Shown here one piece after another: positions 48,498-57,789 of a stretch of DNA of 64,000 nucleotides. The notes beneath the pieces are model-generated. The model worked only from the letters and a program-made list of their open reading frames with translations. It was not told where the DNA came from and did not search any database. The translations under genes and the position numbers were made by a program. The stretch lies in NCBI GenBank assembly GCA_900119625.1, contig FPKD01000006.1:1-64000 (forward strand). Reading direction: 5' to 3'. The number at the start of each line of letters is the position of its first letter. The stretch's first letter is position 1. The DNA comes from Olsenella sp. kh2p3. GTDB lineage: Bacteria > Actinomycetota > Coriobacteriia > Coriobacteriales > Atopobiaceae.

Positions 48498-51493
48498 GCG
48501 CGGTCTCCCTTCTTGCCGTGCTTGCGCTTGCGGTCCTTCTCCTCGCGCTTGCGCTTCTTGTCGCAGTCCTTCTTCTTGTCTTTTTTGTGCTTCTTGTCCT
48601 TGTCGGCCTTGTGCTTGTCGTGCTTCTTGTGGCCGTGGTGGTCCTTCTCGACCTTGGGCTCTTCTGACGTGGTGTCGCTCGTGGGAGCGTCGTCTGCCGA
48701 GGCGGGTTCCGCCTCCTCGGCTGCGGCAGGCGCTGTCACGATGCCGCCGCGCGTGATCGTGGGCACCTCGACCTCAGGTTCGGGGGCATGCTCGTTGACG
48801 AGGCGCCTCAGCACAAGCGTTGTCTGGGAGCCCGTTGCGCCGCTGGCCCCGTTGGCGCCTGTGCCAGGCTTAGCGTCCGGCGACCTTCTCGCCTGCGCCT
48901 CCGCCACGGCGTTGCTCATGCGTTGGCGCAGCCGCTCGATGGGCGAGGAGAAGTACTCACGGTCAAGCTGGTCGCCAAGGAGCTGGTACATCTCGTCCTT
49001 GGAGAGGTCAACCATGGCGGTCTTGCGGTTGAGCGACTCGTGGAAGTACTCGATGATGATGAGCGCCGTGCACAGAAGCACCAGGCAGACTATCCACACG
49101 ATGAACCAGGGGAGCTTGTTGCTCACGGAGAACATGACCACCGAAAGGCCCAGCGGCAACGCCAGCAGCAGCACAAAGCCCACGCGGATGAGGCGCGGGT
49201 AGGCCGCGTTGAATCGTGCCGCACGCTGCACGATCTGCGCACGGTACTCGTCGTTGTGCATGAGAGCCTTGATGAGCGAGGAGAGCCGGTAGTGCTCGAC
49301 CTCGATGCCGTCGCGCTCGCAGATCATGAGGTCCGTCTCGGCCAGCTTCTTGTCGAAGAGCGAGTTGATGTTCAGGAGGTGGCGACGCCAGCCAACGCCA
49401 ATGAGCAGGGCCGGAATCACAAAGAGCAGCAGCATGAAGATGTTCTGGCCAAAGTAGTTGCCATAGTAGCCGGCGATGGTCTCGCGCATGGCGCGGATGC
49501 CGTAGGTGAAGGGCAGCCAGGGGTTAAGCGCGCGGAAGAAGCCCGGCATCATCTCGATGGGGTAGGTGCCCGAGGAGCCCGGGATTTGCAGGATCACGAG
49601 AAGGACGCAGAGTGCCTTGCCAATGTGCTTGAACGCTACGGCAAAGGCAAAGATGATGTTCACGTAGACAAAGGACTGGACCACACCCGCGAGGATGAAC
49701 GCCTTGGGGTCGAGGCACTGGATTCCAATCACGAGATCGCCCACCGTGCAGATGACGCCCTGAAGCACGCCAAGCAACAGGAAGAGCAACAGGCGCCCAA
49801 AGTAGCCCTGCCAGGGTGCAAACCCGCCCTCGATGCCCTCGTCGTCCACCTCGGCCTTGTAGATGGCGATGAGGACAAAGCCGCCCACCCACAGGGCGAG
49901 GTTGGTGTAGAAGGGCGCCACGCCCGAGCCGTAGTTTGAAACCGGGAAGACCGCCTCCTCGTCCAGCTGGACGGGGGAGGACATGAACGATGCGATGCCG
50001 TTGGCGTCAAGGTTGAGGAGTTCGTTCACGCGGTCCATGGCCTCAGAGCTCTGGATTGCCGAGAGGTCCGTGGCCACGCTGTCGAGGGTGGAGGACATGT
50101 CGTTCAGCGAATCGGTGGTGACCGAGAGGGCGGTCGAGGTCTGCTCGAGCGTGTCGTCGAGCTGCTCGAGCACCGCCTTTGTCTGCGCGATGGTGGGAGA
50201 GAGCCCGCCGAGGGACCCCGAGAGGCTTTGCGCTGCGCCGGAGAAGTTGTCAAGCGCGCCATAGAGCTCCGGCAGCGTGTTCTGGTTGAACGAGGAGTTC
50301 ACGCCCGAAAGCGACGTGGTGCCGGTCTGGATGGCGTCGTTTACGGAGGAGGAGAGCCCCGCGACGGCGTCGTTGGTGGCCCCAATGTCGCTCGTCGCCC
50401 GCGAGAGGTCGTCTACCGTCGCCTGCTCCTTGTCCACTTGTGCGCTGATCCTGGCTACAGAGGCGTCAAAGGCGGGGCGCACGCCATCGGGAAGGGATGC
50501 GGACAGGCTCTGAAGGTCCTGCACCAGCTGGCGGTTCTGGTTCACGAGCGACTGGGCGGTTGCAAGCGCACCCTCGGCCGTGCCTTGTGCCTGGCCAATC
50601 TTGCCAGAGATGCGTCCTATGGCCTGGTTGGTGGTACCCGAGATGGACGAGAGACGCGTGGAGCCATCGGTGACCGCGCCGGCAACCGAGGTTGCCAGCG
50701 ACGTTGCATCGTCGCGCGAGGTGAAGAGGACACCCGTTGCGTCCGCGAGGCTCCCGCTCGCATTGGTCGATATGCGGTCAAGCTCGTCGAGGGTCGACTC
50801 GGCGTCCTCGATGGTCTGGCGCGCGGCAGCTACGGTGTCCCGAGCGCCCGACATGCTCGTGGAGAGGTCGTCCACCGTTCCCTTCACGCCCCGCACGCGG
50901 CCCACGATGCTCGTGGTGGCGTTGTCGGCATCGCCCTTCGCGGAGACGATGAGGTCCTGGAGCTTGCCTACCACCACGTTCGAGACGGTCGAGACAAACG
51001 TCTCGTTGATCTGCGTCTCGACGGTGGAGGCACCAGTGTCTGTGACCTTGGGCGCGATGGGGTTGACCTTCTCGTTTACATAGTAGGTGAGGTCGGGGGA
51101 GACCAGGTTCCCGGTGAGGACTGAGGTGAGGTCGCGCGTGAAGTCAGCGGGAATCACGATGGCGGCGTACGAGCGGCCCGAGCGAACTTCCTCGAGTGCG
51201 GTGTCCTCGTCGAGAAAAACCCACTTGAGCTGGGTGTTCTTGCCCAGTTCCTCAACAACCATGTCGCCAGCGTTGATGAAGCCCAAGTCCCCGCCGGCAT
51301 CGGCCCCCTCGTCGAGGTTCACCACGGCAACGCGAACGTCTTGGGTGTTCTCGTAGGGGTCCCAGTTGGCCATGATGTTGAACCAGGCGTAGAGAGACGG
51401 GATAACGCAGACGCCCAGCGTGACAATGACCGCCACGGGGTTGCGCAGTATCCTCTTGAGGTCACGCCAGAAGATTTGAAATACCTTGCCCAT
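48494..51493 (-). CDS. YhgE/Pip family membrane protein (larger, with basic tail)
   Basis: The 999-residue protein has an N-terminal helix (NPVAVIVTLGVCVIPSLYAWFNI), the YhgE/Pip N-domain (YAAIVIPADFTRDLTSV) and an external coiled-coil region (about 190-520). A C-terminal membrane domain of about six helices and a further two-helix hairpin near 800-850 follow. A long cytoplasmic extension ends in about 50 residues dominated by Lys, His and Asp. The ATG at 51493 follows GGAGGAGC. It is divergent from a TetR gene and heads a two-gene operon. Confidence 0.87.
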   Translation of the reverse strand: MGKVFQIFWRDLKRILRNPVAVIVTLGVCVIPSLYAWFNIMANWDPYENTQDVRVAVVNLDEGADAGGDLGFINAGDMVVEELGKNTQLKWVFLDEDTALEEVRSGRSYAAIVIPADFTRDLTSVLTGNLVSPDLTYYVNEKVNPIAPKVTDTGASTVETQINETFVSTVSNVVVGKLQDLIVSAKGDADNATTSIVGRVRGVKGTVDDLSTSMSGARDTVAAARQTIEDAESTLDELDRISTNASGSLADATGVLFTSRDDATSLATSVAGAVTDGSTRLSSISGTTNQAIGRISGKIGQAQGTAEGALATAQSLVNQNRQLVQDLQSLSASLPDGVRPAFDASVARISAQVDKEQATVDDLSRATSDIGATNDAVAGLSSSVNDAIQTGTTSLSGVNSSFNQNTLPELYGALDNFSGAAQSLSGSLGGLSPTIAQTKAVLEQLDDTLEQTSTALSVTTDSLNDMSSTLDSVATDLSAIQSSEAMDRVNELLNLDANGIASFMSSPVQLDEEAVFPVSNYGSGVAPFYTNLALWVGGFVLIAIYKAEVDDEGIEGGFAPWQGYFGRLLLFLLLGVLQGVICTVGDLVIGIQCLDPKAFILAGVVQSFVYVNIIFAFAVAFKHIGKALCVLLVILQIPGSSGTYPIEMMPGFFRALNPWLPFTYGIRAMRETIAGYYGNYFGQNIFMLLLFVIPALLIGVGWRRHLLNINSLFDKKLAETDLMICERDGIEVEHYRLSSLIKALMHNDEYRAQIVQRAARFNAAYPRLIRVGFVLLLALPLGLSVVMFSVSNKLPWFIVWIVCLVLLCTALIIIEYFHESLNRKTAMVDLSKDEMYQLLGDQLDREYFSSPIERLRQRMSNAVAEAQARRSPDAKPGTGANGASGATGSQTTLVLRRLVNEHAPEPEVEVPTITRGGIVTAPAAAEEAEPASADDAPTSDTTSEEPKVEKDHHGHKKHDKHKADKDKKHKKDKKKDCDKKRKREEKDRKRKHGKKGDRA

Positions 51494-51627
51494 GCTCCTC
51501 CGCCGTGGGTCGTAGCTTCTCGGTGGCGGGGCTTGCTGCCCCACGTACTATAAAGAATGCGTTCGGCTTCAATCATATATTTCTACACCTGTTGGTATCC
51601 CGTGGAAGGGATTTTTAGACCTCACAG

Positions 51628-51647
51628 GCAGTTTTTTTGAAAACTGC
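51628..51647. promoter_or_regulatory. operator-like palindrome between YhgE operon and TetR gene
   Basis: GCAGTTTT and AAAACTGC form a perfect 8-bp inverted repeat with a 4-bp centre in the divergent promoter region. The neighbouring TetR regulator is the natural candidate to bind it. Confidence 0.5.
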
Positions 51648-51724
51648 TCAAAAATCCTGACCCAGATGGTAGAATCTCGTCGTCGTACACGAGTCTGCGA
51701 GGCGCGAAGTGGGGCGCAAACTGC

Positions 51725-52534
51725 ATGAGTCTGCTTGACGAGAAAATGACGTCTGAGCTGGCCAATAGCCTGAAGAAAGCAAGTGGGGCGGCGCGTACGT
51801 CGCTTGAGGAAACAGTGACCCGACAGACCACCAGGCTGCGCAGCAGCACCAAGACGCGCAAGAGCGCCGCAACACGCGAGCGCATCATGGCTGCCGCAAC
51901 CTCACTCATGGTCGAGCGCGGTAACACTGACTTCCAGATGAGCGAGGTCTCCTCTCGCTGCAAGATGTCCAAGGGCGCCCTCTATTACTACTTCGCGGAC
52001 AAGGACGCGCTGGTCGAGGCCATCTTTGACCGCTCCATCGATGAGCTTGTCGACTCTGTTGAGGGTGCCGTTGCCGGCGCCTCCTCTGCGCTCGAGGCGC
52101 TCGTGAGTCTCACGCGCGAGCTCACGTGCCGCATGAGCGTGGGAAGCCCGCTTGCGCTGGCCATGACCCGCGAGGTCATCGACGCCAACAACAACGTGCT
52201 TCCCTCCATGGAGACGCACTTCGCGCGCATCATCTCTATCATCAGTGCGCAGCTTGACCGCGCCAAGGGCGAGGGCATGGTGCGCGAGGGCGTGAACAGC
52301 CGCCTTGGTGCCGTTACCATCTCTGGCGCGTTCATCTTTGCCGCCCTCGAGGTGGCAAGCCTTGGCGAGGACGCGCCCACGGGCGACAAGCTCGCCCGTT
52401 CCCTCATCGACATCGCGCTCAACGGCATGGGCACCGAGGCCGCCCACACGGCCCTCGCTGCTGCCGGATGTGGTTCCTCGTTGGCTGCGCAAGAGTCCGA
52501 GAAGACTGCGCCTCAGCTGTCCGAACAGGGGTGA
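51725..52534 (+). CDS. TetR-family transcriptional regulator
   Basis: The 269-residue protein has an unusual N-terminal extension of about 45 residues, basic and Thr/Ser-rich. The TetR helix-turn-helix follows (RERIMAAATSLMVERGNTDFQMSEVSSRCKMSKGALYYYFADKDALVEAIF). A helical ligand domain and a variable C-terminal tail complete it. It is divergent from the two YhgE/Pip genes across a 231-bp gap with a palindrome, so it probably controls them and itself. Confidence 0.88.
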   Translation: MSLLDEKMTSELANSLKKASGAARTSLEETVTRQTTRLRSSTKTRKSAATRERIMAAATSLMVERGNTDFQMSEVSSRCKMSKGALYYYFADKDALVEAIFDRSIDELVDSVEGAVAGASSALEALVSLTRELTCRMSVGSPLALAMTREVIDANNNVLPSMETHFARIISIISAQLDRAKGEGMVREGVNSRLGAVTISGAFIFAALEVASLGEDAPTGDKLARSLIDIALNGMGTEAAHTALAAAGCGSSLAAQESEKTAPQLSEQG

Positions 52535-52674
52535 CGAGACGCAGCCAGCGCGCTACCCTTGTGCGGGCGATCTTCTCGCCCAGGCGATGAGCCGTTGCAC
52601 CTCTCAGTCATAGTCGAGCGCCGACGCGGCGGTCGCTGTTGGCACGGGCCCGCCCGTGCGGAAAGGATATAGGA
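52535..52674 (+). other. metK leader with two hairpins
   Basis: GGGCGA/TCGCCC at 52565-52581 and GCACGGGC/GCCCGTGC at 52642-52659, the second ending two bases before the AAAGGA ribosome site. I see no match to a known SAM riboswitch, but the position would permit translational control. Confidence 0.4.
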
Positions 52675-53928
52675 ATGGCCCACAAGAACTACTACTTCAC
52701 CTCGGAGAGCGTCACCGAGGGCCACCCCGACAAGATGTGCGACCAGATCTCCGACGCCATTGTCGACGCGATTCTCGCCAAGGAGGCCAAGCTCCAGGCC
52801 GCGGGCTACGTGGACGCCGACGGCAACCCCGCCAACGTCGACAACGTGCGCTGCGCCGTCGAGACCTTCACCACCACCGGTACCGTCGTGGTGATGGGCG
52901 AGGTCCGCACCGAGGCCTACGTCGACGTGCAGAAGATCGTGCGCGAGACCGTGCGTGGCATTGGCTACGACCGCGCCAAGTACGGCTTCGACTGCGACAC
53001 CTGCGGCGTCATCAACATGATCCACGAGCAGAGCCCCGACATCGCGCAGGGCGTCGACGGCACCTACGCCCGTGCCGACGACACCGACCCGCTGGACAAG
53101 ATCGGCGCCGGCGACCAGGGCATGATGTTCGGCTACGCCTCCGACGAGACCGACGTGCTCATGCCCATGCCCATCTACCTCGCGCAGCGCATGGCCGAGC
53201 GCCTGGCTGCCGTCCGCAAGTCCGGCGAGGTCGGCTACCTGCGCCCCGACGGCAAGACCCAGGTCACGGTTCGCTATGAGGACGACAAGCCCGTCGAGGT
53301 CACGGCCATCGTCGTCTCCACGCAGCACGACGCCAAGGCCGAGCACGACCAGATCGAGCACGACATGGTCGAGCACGTGATCGCGCCCGTGCTTGACGAG
53401 GTCGGCATCAAGTGGCGCGACGCCGACATCTACGTGAACCCCACCGGCCGCTTCGTGGTGGGTGGCCCCATGGGCGACACCGGCCTCACCGGCCGCAAGA
53501 TCATCGTCGACACCTACGGTGGCATGGGCCGTCATGGCGGTGGCTGTTTCTCCGGCAAGGACTGCACCAAGGTCGACCGTTCGGCCGCTTACGCCGCTCG
53601 CTGGGTTGCCAAGAACGTGGTTGCCGCAGGGCTTGCCCACAAGTGCGAGGTCGAGCTGGCCTACGCCATCGGCGTCTCCCACCCGCTGTCCATCATGGTC
53701 GACACCTTTGGTACCGGCGCGTATGACGACGAGCTCATCGAGAAGGCCGTCGAGAAGGTCTTTGACCTGCGTCCTGGCGCCATCATCCGCGACCTCGACC
53801 TTCGTCGCCCGATCTTCCAGAAGACTGCTGCCTACGGTCACTTTGGCCGCAAGGACCCCGACTTCACCTGGGAGGCCACGAACCGCGTCGACGAGCTCAA
53901 GGCCGCTATCGCGGAGCTTGCCGAGTAG
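52675..53928 (+). CDS. metK: S-adenosylmethionine synthetase
   Basis: MetK forms SAM from methionine and ATP. The 417-residue protein has the N-terminal [24 protein letters not shown], the [12 protein letters not shown] hexapeptide region, the glycine-rich P-loop-like [29 protein letters not shown] and the C-terminal [15 protein letters not shown]. The ATG at 52675 follows GGAAAGGA. It has its own leader and terminator, so it is monocistronic. Confidence 0.97.
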   Translation: MAHKNYYFTSESVTEGHPDKMCDQISDAIVDAILAKEAKLQAAGYVDADGNPANVDNVRCAVETFTTTGTVVVMGEVRTEAYVDVQKIVRETVRGIGYDRAKYGFDCDTCGVINMIHEQSPDIAQGVDGTYARADDTDPLDKIGAGDQGMMFGYASDETDVLMPMPIYLAQRMAERLAAVRKSGEVGYLRPDGKTQVTVRYEDDKPVEVTAIVVSTQHDAKAEHDQIEHDMVEHVIAPVLDEVGIKWRDADIYVNPTGRFVVGGPMGDTGLTGRKIIVDTYGGMGRHGGGCFSGKDCTKVDRSAAYAARWVAKNVVAAGLAHKCEVELAYAIGVSHPLSIMVDTFGTGAYDDELIEKAVEKVFDLRPGAIIRDLDLRRPIFQKTAAYGHFGRKDPDFTWEATNRVDELKAAIAELAE

Positions 53929-53944
53929 CTTTTCTCGTCCTGCC

Positions 53945-53978
53945 AGCCCCTCCGGTTCACCCCCGGAGGGGCTTTTCT
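53945..53978 (+). terminator. terminator after metK
   Basis: AGCCCCTCCGG and CCGGAGGGGCT form an 11-bp stem followed by TTTCTT. Confidence 0.9.
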
Positions 53979-54073
53979 TGCCGTGGCTCCCTGCCTCCTG
54001 GTCCCGCCCCAGCTGAGTCGAGCCCTCTTCCCCCCTCCCCTGCCTCTTTCCCCTCTCCCTCTCCCTCTCCCCG

Positions 54074-54152
54074 TTCTTTAGCGGTTTTTGAGAAATGGGG
54101 CTCACGTTTCCGCAGGTCGCGTGAAACCCAATTCTCAAATACCGCTAAAGAA
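54074..54152. repeat. 79-bp palindromic element, copy 1
   Basis: Ends TTCTTTAGCGGTTTTTGAGAA-type and its inverse (TTCTCAAATACCGCTAAAGAA-type) enclose a smaller CACGTTTC/GAAAC palindrome. An almost identical copy in the same orientation lies at 55341-55419. The two bracket the DUF559-like gene. Confidence 0.8.
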
Positions 54153-54169
54153 GGGGGAGAGGTGGGGGA

Positions 54170-55156
54170 TTAGGATAGATGAACCCAGCCTTGGAGCGGG
54201 TCTGTCCGGGGGATTCCGTAGCTGTCAAGAAGGCGTTCGAAGTAGAGCCTGTCGCCAACCTGCGCCGGCGTGAAGCGCACGACACTTCGACCGCCGATGG
54301 TGAGGCGAGACTCCCTCTGCCGTTCGCGGACAAACGCGCCAATCGTGTCGCCGCCGGTCATGGCCTCGTCGGTGTACTTGATGAAGCCGTCCATCTCGCC
54401 CAAGACTGCCTTGCCTTCAGGAAGCGCCCACGAGAAGTCCGCACGGAACGTCATCCCAGAGACTGGGTCGAAATAGGAGGTCTGCAGCTCGGGAATGACA
54501 AAACCAAGCTCAATCATCGTGGCGCGTGCGATTGACTCTCCCCAGCTCTCTGCTCGACCGTCCGCGTATCTTGCGACGATTCGCGCGTTCTTTATGCCCC
54601 GCGCCCCCTTCCACGGTTGCGAGACCATCTTCTGCAGCTGGTCAGATGACTTACCAGTTGCCCGCAGGTAGGAGTCCGCTACGGCAAGCGCTTCGGGAAA
54701 TCCCAGCTGGCGCATGCAGTCAATAACCGTGCGGTCCAGGCTCGTTGCGCGCATGTCATCAACCAAGACCACTTCGCATGGTGAGACGACTGTCCGCTTG
54801 GTGCGTCCGTTTGACTCGCAGGTTCCAGTGCCAATCTTCGCGATCTTGAGCGGCCACGTTGCCTTTGGGGGAATAGCCACTGCGTGGGCGACGGCGGCAG
54901 AAGCGCTGACAAAGACCCAGTCCGGGTGGATGCGCGCAATCGTGCGCATGATGCGACGAATTCGCTGGCTGGGATACAAGGCGTTCCAGGTATTGGCACG
55001 CGCATAGATTCCCGGATAGGGGGAGACAAGCTCGCCCGTTCGCTCGAGGTAGCGAAAACGGCTGCGCTCGCCCCCGTTGGTTGGGACGGCGCAGCGAGCG
55101 CTTCTCTCGGCGTCTCTTAAGAGCTTCTCGCAGGTGGCTCTGGTTGTTGAACTCAT
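54170..55156 (-). CDS. AbiEi-like/DUF559-like protein flanked by repeats
   Basis: The 328-residue protein has an AbiEi-type winged-helix N-terminus (RYLERTGELVSPYPGIYARANTW; FVSASAAVAHAVAIP). The C-terminal domain resembles DUF559/Vsr nucleases: MTFRADFSW, then VLGEMDGFIKYTD, then a basic ERQRESRLTIGG and RFTPAQV. The Asp and Glu-x-Asp-Gly spacing fits a PD-(D/E)XK-like site. Members are often annotated as type IV antitoxin domain proteins, without proven function. The ATG at 55156 has GGAG upstream. No toxin partner is adjacent. It is enclosed by two direct copies of a 79-bp palindrome. Confidence 0.65.
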   Translation of the reverse strand: MSSTTRATCEKLLRDAERSARCAVPTNGGERSRFRYLERTGELVSPYPGIYARANTWNALYPSQRIRRIMRTIARIHPDWVFVSASAAVAHAVAIPPKATWPLKIAKIGTGTCESNGRTKRTVVSPCEVVLVDDMRATSLDRTVIDCMRQLGFPEALAVADSYLRATGKSSDQLQKMVSQPWKGARGIKNARIVARYADGRAESWGESIARATMIELGFVIPELQTSYFDPVSGMTFRADFSWALPEGKAVLGEMDGFIKYTDEAMTGGDTIGAFVRERQRESRLTIGGRSVVRFTPAQVGDRLYFERLLDSYGIPRTDPLQGWVHLS

Positions 55157-55340
55157 GCGCGCTCCAACGGCCAAGCGTGGTCAGTGCGATGAGCATAGCC
55201 AAAGTTTTCCCAGTTCAGGGCCTAAATTCCCGTCAGATTCATGCCAGATTTCAGAGAGCATGCCGAGAAGTGACACCTGCCATCACCCCCCTGGCCCTTG
55301 GTCTACGACTCTCCTTGGCCGCCCTCACCCTGCTTCCCCG

Positions 55341-55419
55341 TTCTTTAGCGGTTTTTGAGAATCGAAGGTCACGTTTCCGCAGGTCACGCGAAACTCAATT
55401 CTCAAATACCGCTAAAGAA
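55341..55419. repeat. 79-bp palindromic element, copy 2
   Basis: Same orientation and length as copy 1 with a few substitutions concentrated in the central loop. It runs directly into the CCGCTAAAGAA tandem repeat. Confidence 0.8.
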
Positions 55420-55496
55420 CGAGGAGGGAATCCGCTAAAGAAGGGGAGGGATTCCGCTAAAGAACGAGGAGGGAATCCGCTAAAGAAGGGGAGGGG
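55409..55496 (+). repeat. CCGCTAAAGAA tandem repeat
   Basis: CCGCTAAAGAA begins at 55409, 55432, 55454 and 55477 (periods 23, 22, 23). Two alternating tails follow: CGAGGAGGGAAT and GGGGAGGGATT. The array extends the right end of palindrome copy 2 and reaches the stop region of the hydrolase gene. Confidence 0.75.
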
Positions 55497-56367
55497 CGGG
55501 ACTCGACTCAACCAGACGGAGAAGCGAGAAGAGCTCACGGTTCACGTCGTCGGGTGCGCACTTGGGTAGCACGTGGTCGGCGCCGGGGACCACCACCTTA
55601 CGCGCGCCGGGTATCGCATCGACAATCCGCTGCGTCTCGGCGGGGGCGATGCAGTCGAACTCGCCGGACATAACCGTAGTGGGGCAGTGTATTGCCCCCA
55701 GCGATTCGGCAGGGATGTGGGGCTCGTCCAGCATGAGGCGCATGAGCTCGGCCGTTGTTCGGGCCTCGCTGGCGCTGGGCGTCACAATCGAGGGATCCAC
55801 GCCCTCGGGCTTGCCCTCAAGCCATGCGGCCCATGCTTCGCACTGCTCGGCCGTGCCTTCCATGTCCCAATCGTCCTCCGCGAGGACGCCCTCGGGCGTG
55901 AGGTTTGCGCCCATCGAGAGAACCGAGGCCACGCGCTCGGGGTGGTCGCGGGCAAGGAGCAGCGCTTCTATCGCCCCGTCCGAGAAGCCCACAACGTGGG
56001 CGCGCTGCACGCCAAGCGCATCGAGTACTCCAAGCGCGTCGGCGGCCATGAGCTCGTAGGTAAGCGGGGCGCGCCCGCGCGTGGAAGCACCCTGGGCTCG
56101 GGAGTCAACGCCTATCGCACAGCGACCGTCACCCACAAGTCCGTTGATCTGCGCCCCAAAGATCCCGTGCTCCTCGCCGTTGCCATGCAGGAACAGCACG
56201 GGATACGTGCTCTCTCGCCGAGCCCCATCCGCGCCGTACACAAACACCGCAATCTGCGCGCCGTCCTCCGTTTGCACCCTACGCGCCACGCTCGGCGCGA
56301 CAGTGGGACGCAGGTAGTAGCTGGGAAAGAGCGGCTGTGGCGGAACGGGTGCGGCAACGTGTGGCAT
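55480..56367 (-). CDS. alpha/beta hydrolase
   Basis: The 295-residue alpha/beta-hydrolase-fold protein has the HG motif in FLHGNGEEHG, the nucleophile elbow GFSDGAIEAL (Ser), Asp in SGEFDCIAP and His in PGADHVLPKC. The triad is complete. The substrate is unknown; esterase or peptidase activity is possible. The ATG at 56367 follows GAGAGGAA. The C-terminal few codons are encoded within the tandem-repeat edge, suggesting that repeat expansion has altered the extreme C-terminus. Confidence 0.85.
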   Translation of the reverse strand: MPHVAAPVPPQPLFPSYYLRPTVAPSVARRVQTEDGAQIAVFVYGADGARRESTYPVLFLHGNGEEHGIFGAQINGLVGDGRCAIGVDSRAQGASTRGRAPLTYELMAADALGVLDALGVQRAHVVGFSDGAIEALLLARDHPERVASVLSMGANLTPEGVLAEDDWDMEGTAEQCEAWAAWLEGKPEGVDPSIVTPSASEARTTAELMRLMLDEPHIPAESLGAIHCPTTVMSGEFDCIAPAETQRIVDAIPGARKVVVPGADHVLPKCAPDDVNRELFSLLRLVESSPAPPLL

Positions 56368-56410
56368 GGGTTTCCTCTCGATGAATGGTCGCTCTTGCAT
56401 TGGCTCGAGC

Positions 56411-57535
56411 CTACTCCAGCACCGCCGCGGCCTTCTCCAGCCACGAGGTGATCTGGATTCCCTGCGGACAGGCGCCCTCGCACTGAAGGCATCGCACGCA
56501 GTCGCTCGCCTTGCCACGCTTCGACACGGCCGACTGGTAGTCGCGCTTGGCGCCGGCAAGGTCGCCATACACAAGGTATCGGTTGTACGCCGAGAAGACC
56601 GAGGGGATGTCAATCTCCTGGGGGCATCCGCCGGTGCAGTAGTGGCACCCGGTGCAGGGAATCTGGTCGATGGCGGCAAGCGCCTTGCTCGCGTGCTCCA
56701 CCGCGTCCTGCTCGACGGCGCTCAGCGGCGTGAATTCGCGCATGTAGGAGAGGTTGTCTGCCATCTGCTCGACGTTCGACATGCCGGAGAGCACGACCAT
56801 CACGTTCTCCAGGCTAGCCACAAACCGCACCGCCCAGCTGGCAATCGAGGCGTCCGGGTTGGTCGCGTGCAGGATGTCCTGCACCTGCTGCGGCGGGTTG
56901 GCGAGAAGCCCGCCCTTGACGGGCTCCATCACCACGACGGGCTTGCCGTGGGCACAGGCCACCTCGTAGTTCTCGCGCGAGCAGACGCTGGGACTTTCCC
57001 AGTCGCCGTAATTGAGTTGCAGCTGCACGAACTCAGCCTCGGGGTGGCGCGTCAGGATCTGATCGAGGACATCCGGACGGTCGTGGAACGAGAAGCCCAC
57101 GTGCCGCACAAGCCCCTGCTCCTTGGCCCTGGCCGCAAACTCCCAGATGCCATAGTCCTCGTAGTAGCCAATGTTTCTCGATCCCAGAGCATGCAGCAGG
57201 TAGAAGTCAAAATAGCCGGCCCCGGTGCGCTCGAGCGACACCGCAAGCTCTCGCTTCGCCTCGTCGGCGGACTTTGCCGCCCACGGGCTGGCGTTGACCT
57301 TGTCGGCTAGGTAGAAGCTCTCGCGAGGGTGTCGCCCAACAAGAAAGCGTCGCGTTGCCTCCTCGCTTCCCTCGTAGACGTAGGCGGTGTCAAAGTAGCG
57401 CATGCCCGCGTCGAGAAAGGCGTCGGTCATGGCCTCGCACTGCTCGATGTCGATGGTCTTGCCATCTGCCAGGCGCGGCAGACGCATGAGGCCAAACCCC
57501 AGCTTGGGCATGGTGGTCCCAAAGAACTCGTTCAC
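56411..57535 (-). CDS. aldo/keto reductase with C-terminal 4Fe-4S domain
   Basis: The 374-residue protein has an N-terminal AKR barrel (GFGLMRLP, with Asp-Tyr in FDTAYVYEGSEE, Lys in LADKV and His in YFDFYLLHAL). A C-terminal ferredoxin-like domain carries two cysteine clusters, CTGCHYCTGGCPQ near residue 296 and CVRCLQCEGACPQ near 350. Such fusions occur in anaerobes and may couple carbonyl reduction to ferredoxin rather than NADPH (inference). It is divergent from the ABC importer across a gap with two hairpin repeats. Confidence 0.9.
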   Translation of the reverse strand: MNEFFGTTMPKLGFGLMRLPRLADGKTIDIEQCEAMTDAFLDAGMRYFDTAYVYEGSEEATRRFLVGRHPRESFYLADKVNASPWAAKSADEAKRELAVSLERTGAGYFDFYLLHALGSRNIGYYEDYGIWEFAARAKEQGLVRHVGFSFHDRPDVLDQILTRHPEAEFVQLQLNYGDWESPSVCSRENYEVACAHGKPVVVMEPVKGGLLANPPQQVQDILHATNPDASIASWAVRFVASLENVMVVLSGMSNVEQMADNLSYMREFTPLSAVEQDAVEHASKALAAIDQIPCTGCHYCTGGCPQEIDIPSVFSAYNRYLVYGDLAGAKRDYQSAVSKRGKASDCVRCLQCEGACPQGIQITSWLEKAAAVLE

Positions 57536-57554
57536 GGCGGCTCCTCTCTACGAG

Positions 57555-57587
57555 AATGAGACAAAGGGACAGTCCCTTTGTCTCATT
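57555..57587. repeat. GAGACAAAGGGA hairpin repeat, copy 2
   Basis: AATGAGACAAAGGGAC and GTCCCTTTGTCTCATT are nearly perfect inverse arms. It lies in the divergent gap, so it is not a terminator for either flanking gene. Confidence 0.78.
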
Positions 57588-57641
57588 CACAGTATGGGGC
57601 ATGTGCGGCGGTTGCCGCTTGGCTTCTCGGTCGCCGACACG

Positions 57642-57676
57642 ATGAGACAAAGGGAAACTCCCTCTGTCTCATTTTT
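57642..57676. repeat. GAGACAAAGGGA hairpin repeat, copy 3
   Basis: ATGAGACAAAGGGA and TCCCTCTGTCTCAT around a three-base loop, followed by TTTTT. It is 55 bp from copy 2, in the same divergent gap. Confidence 0.75.
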
Positions 57677-57789
57677 GTTGCGAAGCCAACAGAATAGCGA
57701 TGCAGGTTTTTATATCGTCTTGTCATTATGGAGCTAGGGATATGATGGACGAGAAGATCCCAGCGCTACCAGTCTGTGCGGGAGGGACC

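Noticed and set aside
52535..52674. SAM riboswitch before metK
   Set aside because: Two hairpins are present, but I cannot match them to the conserved cores of known SAM riboswitch classes; a covariance-model search would decide.
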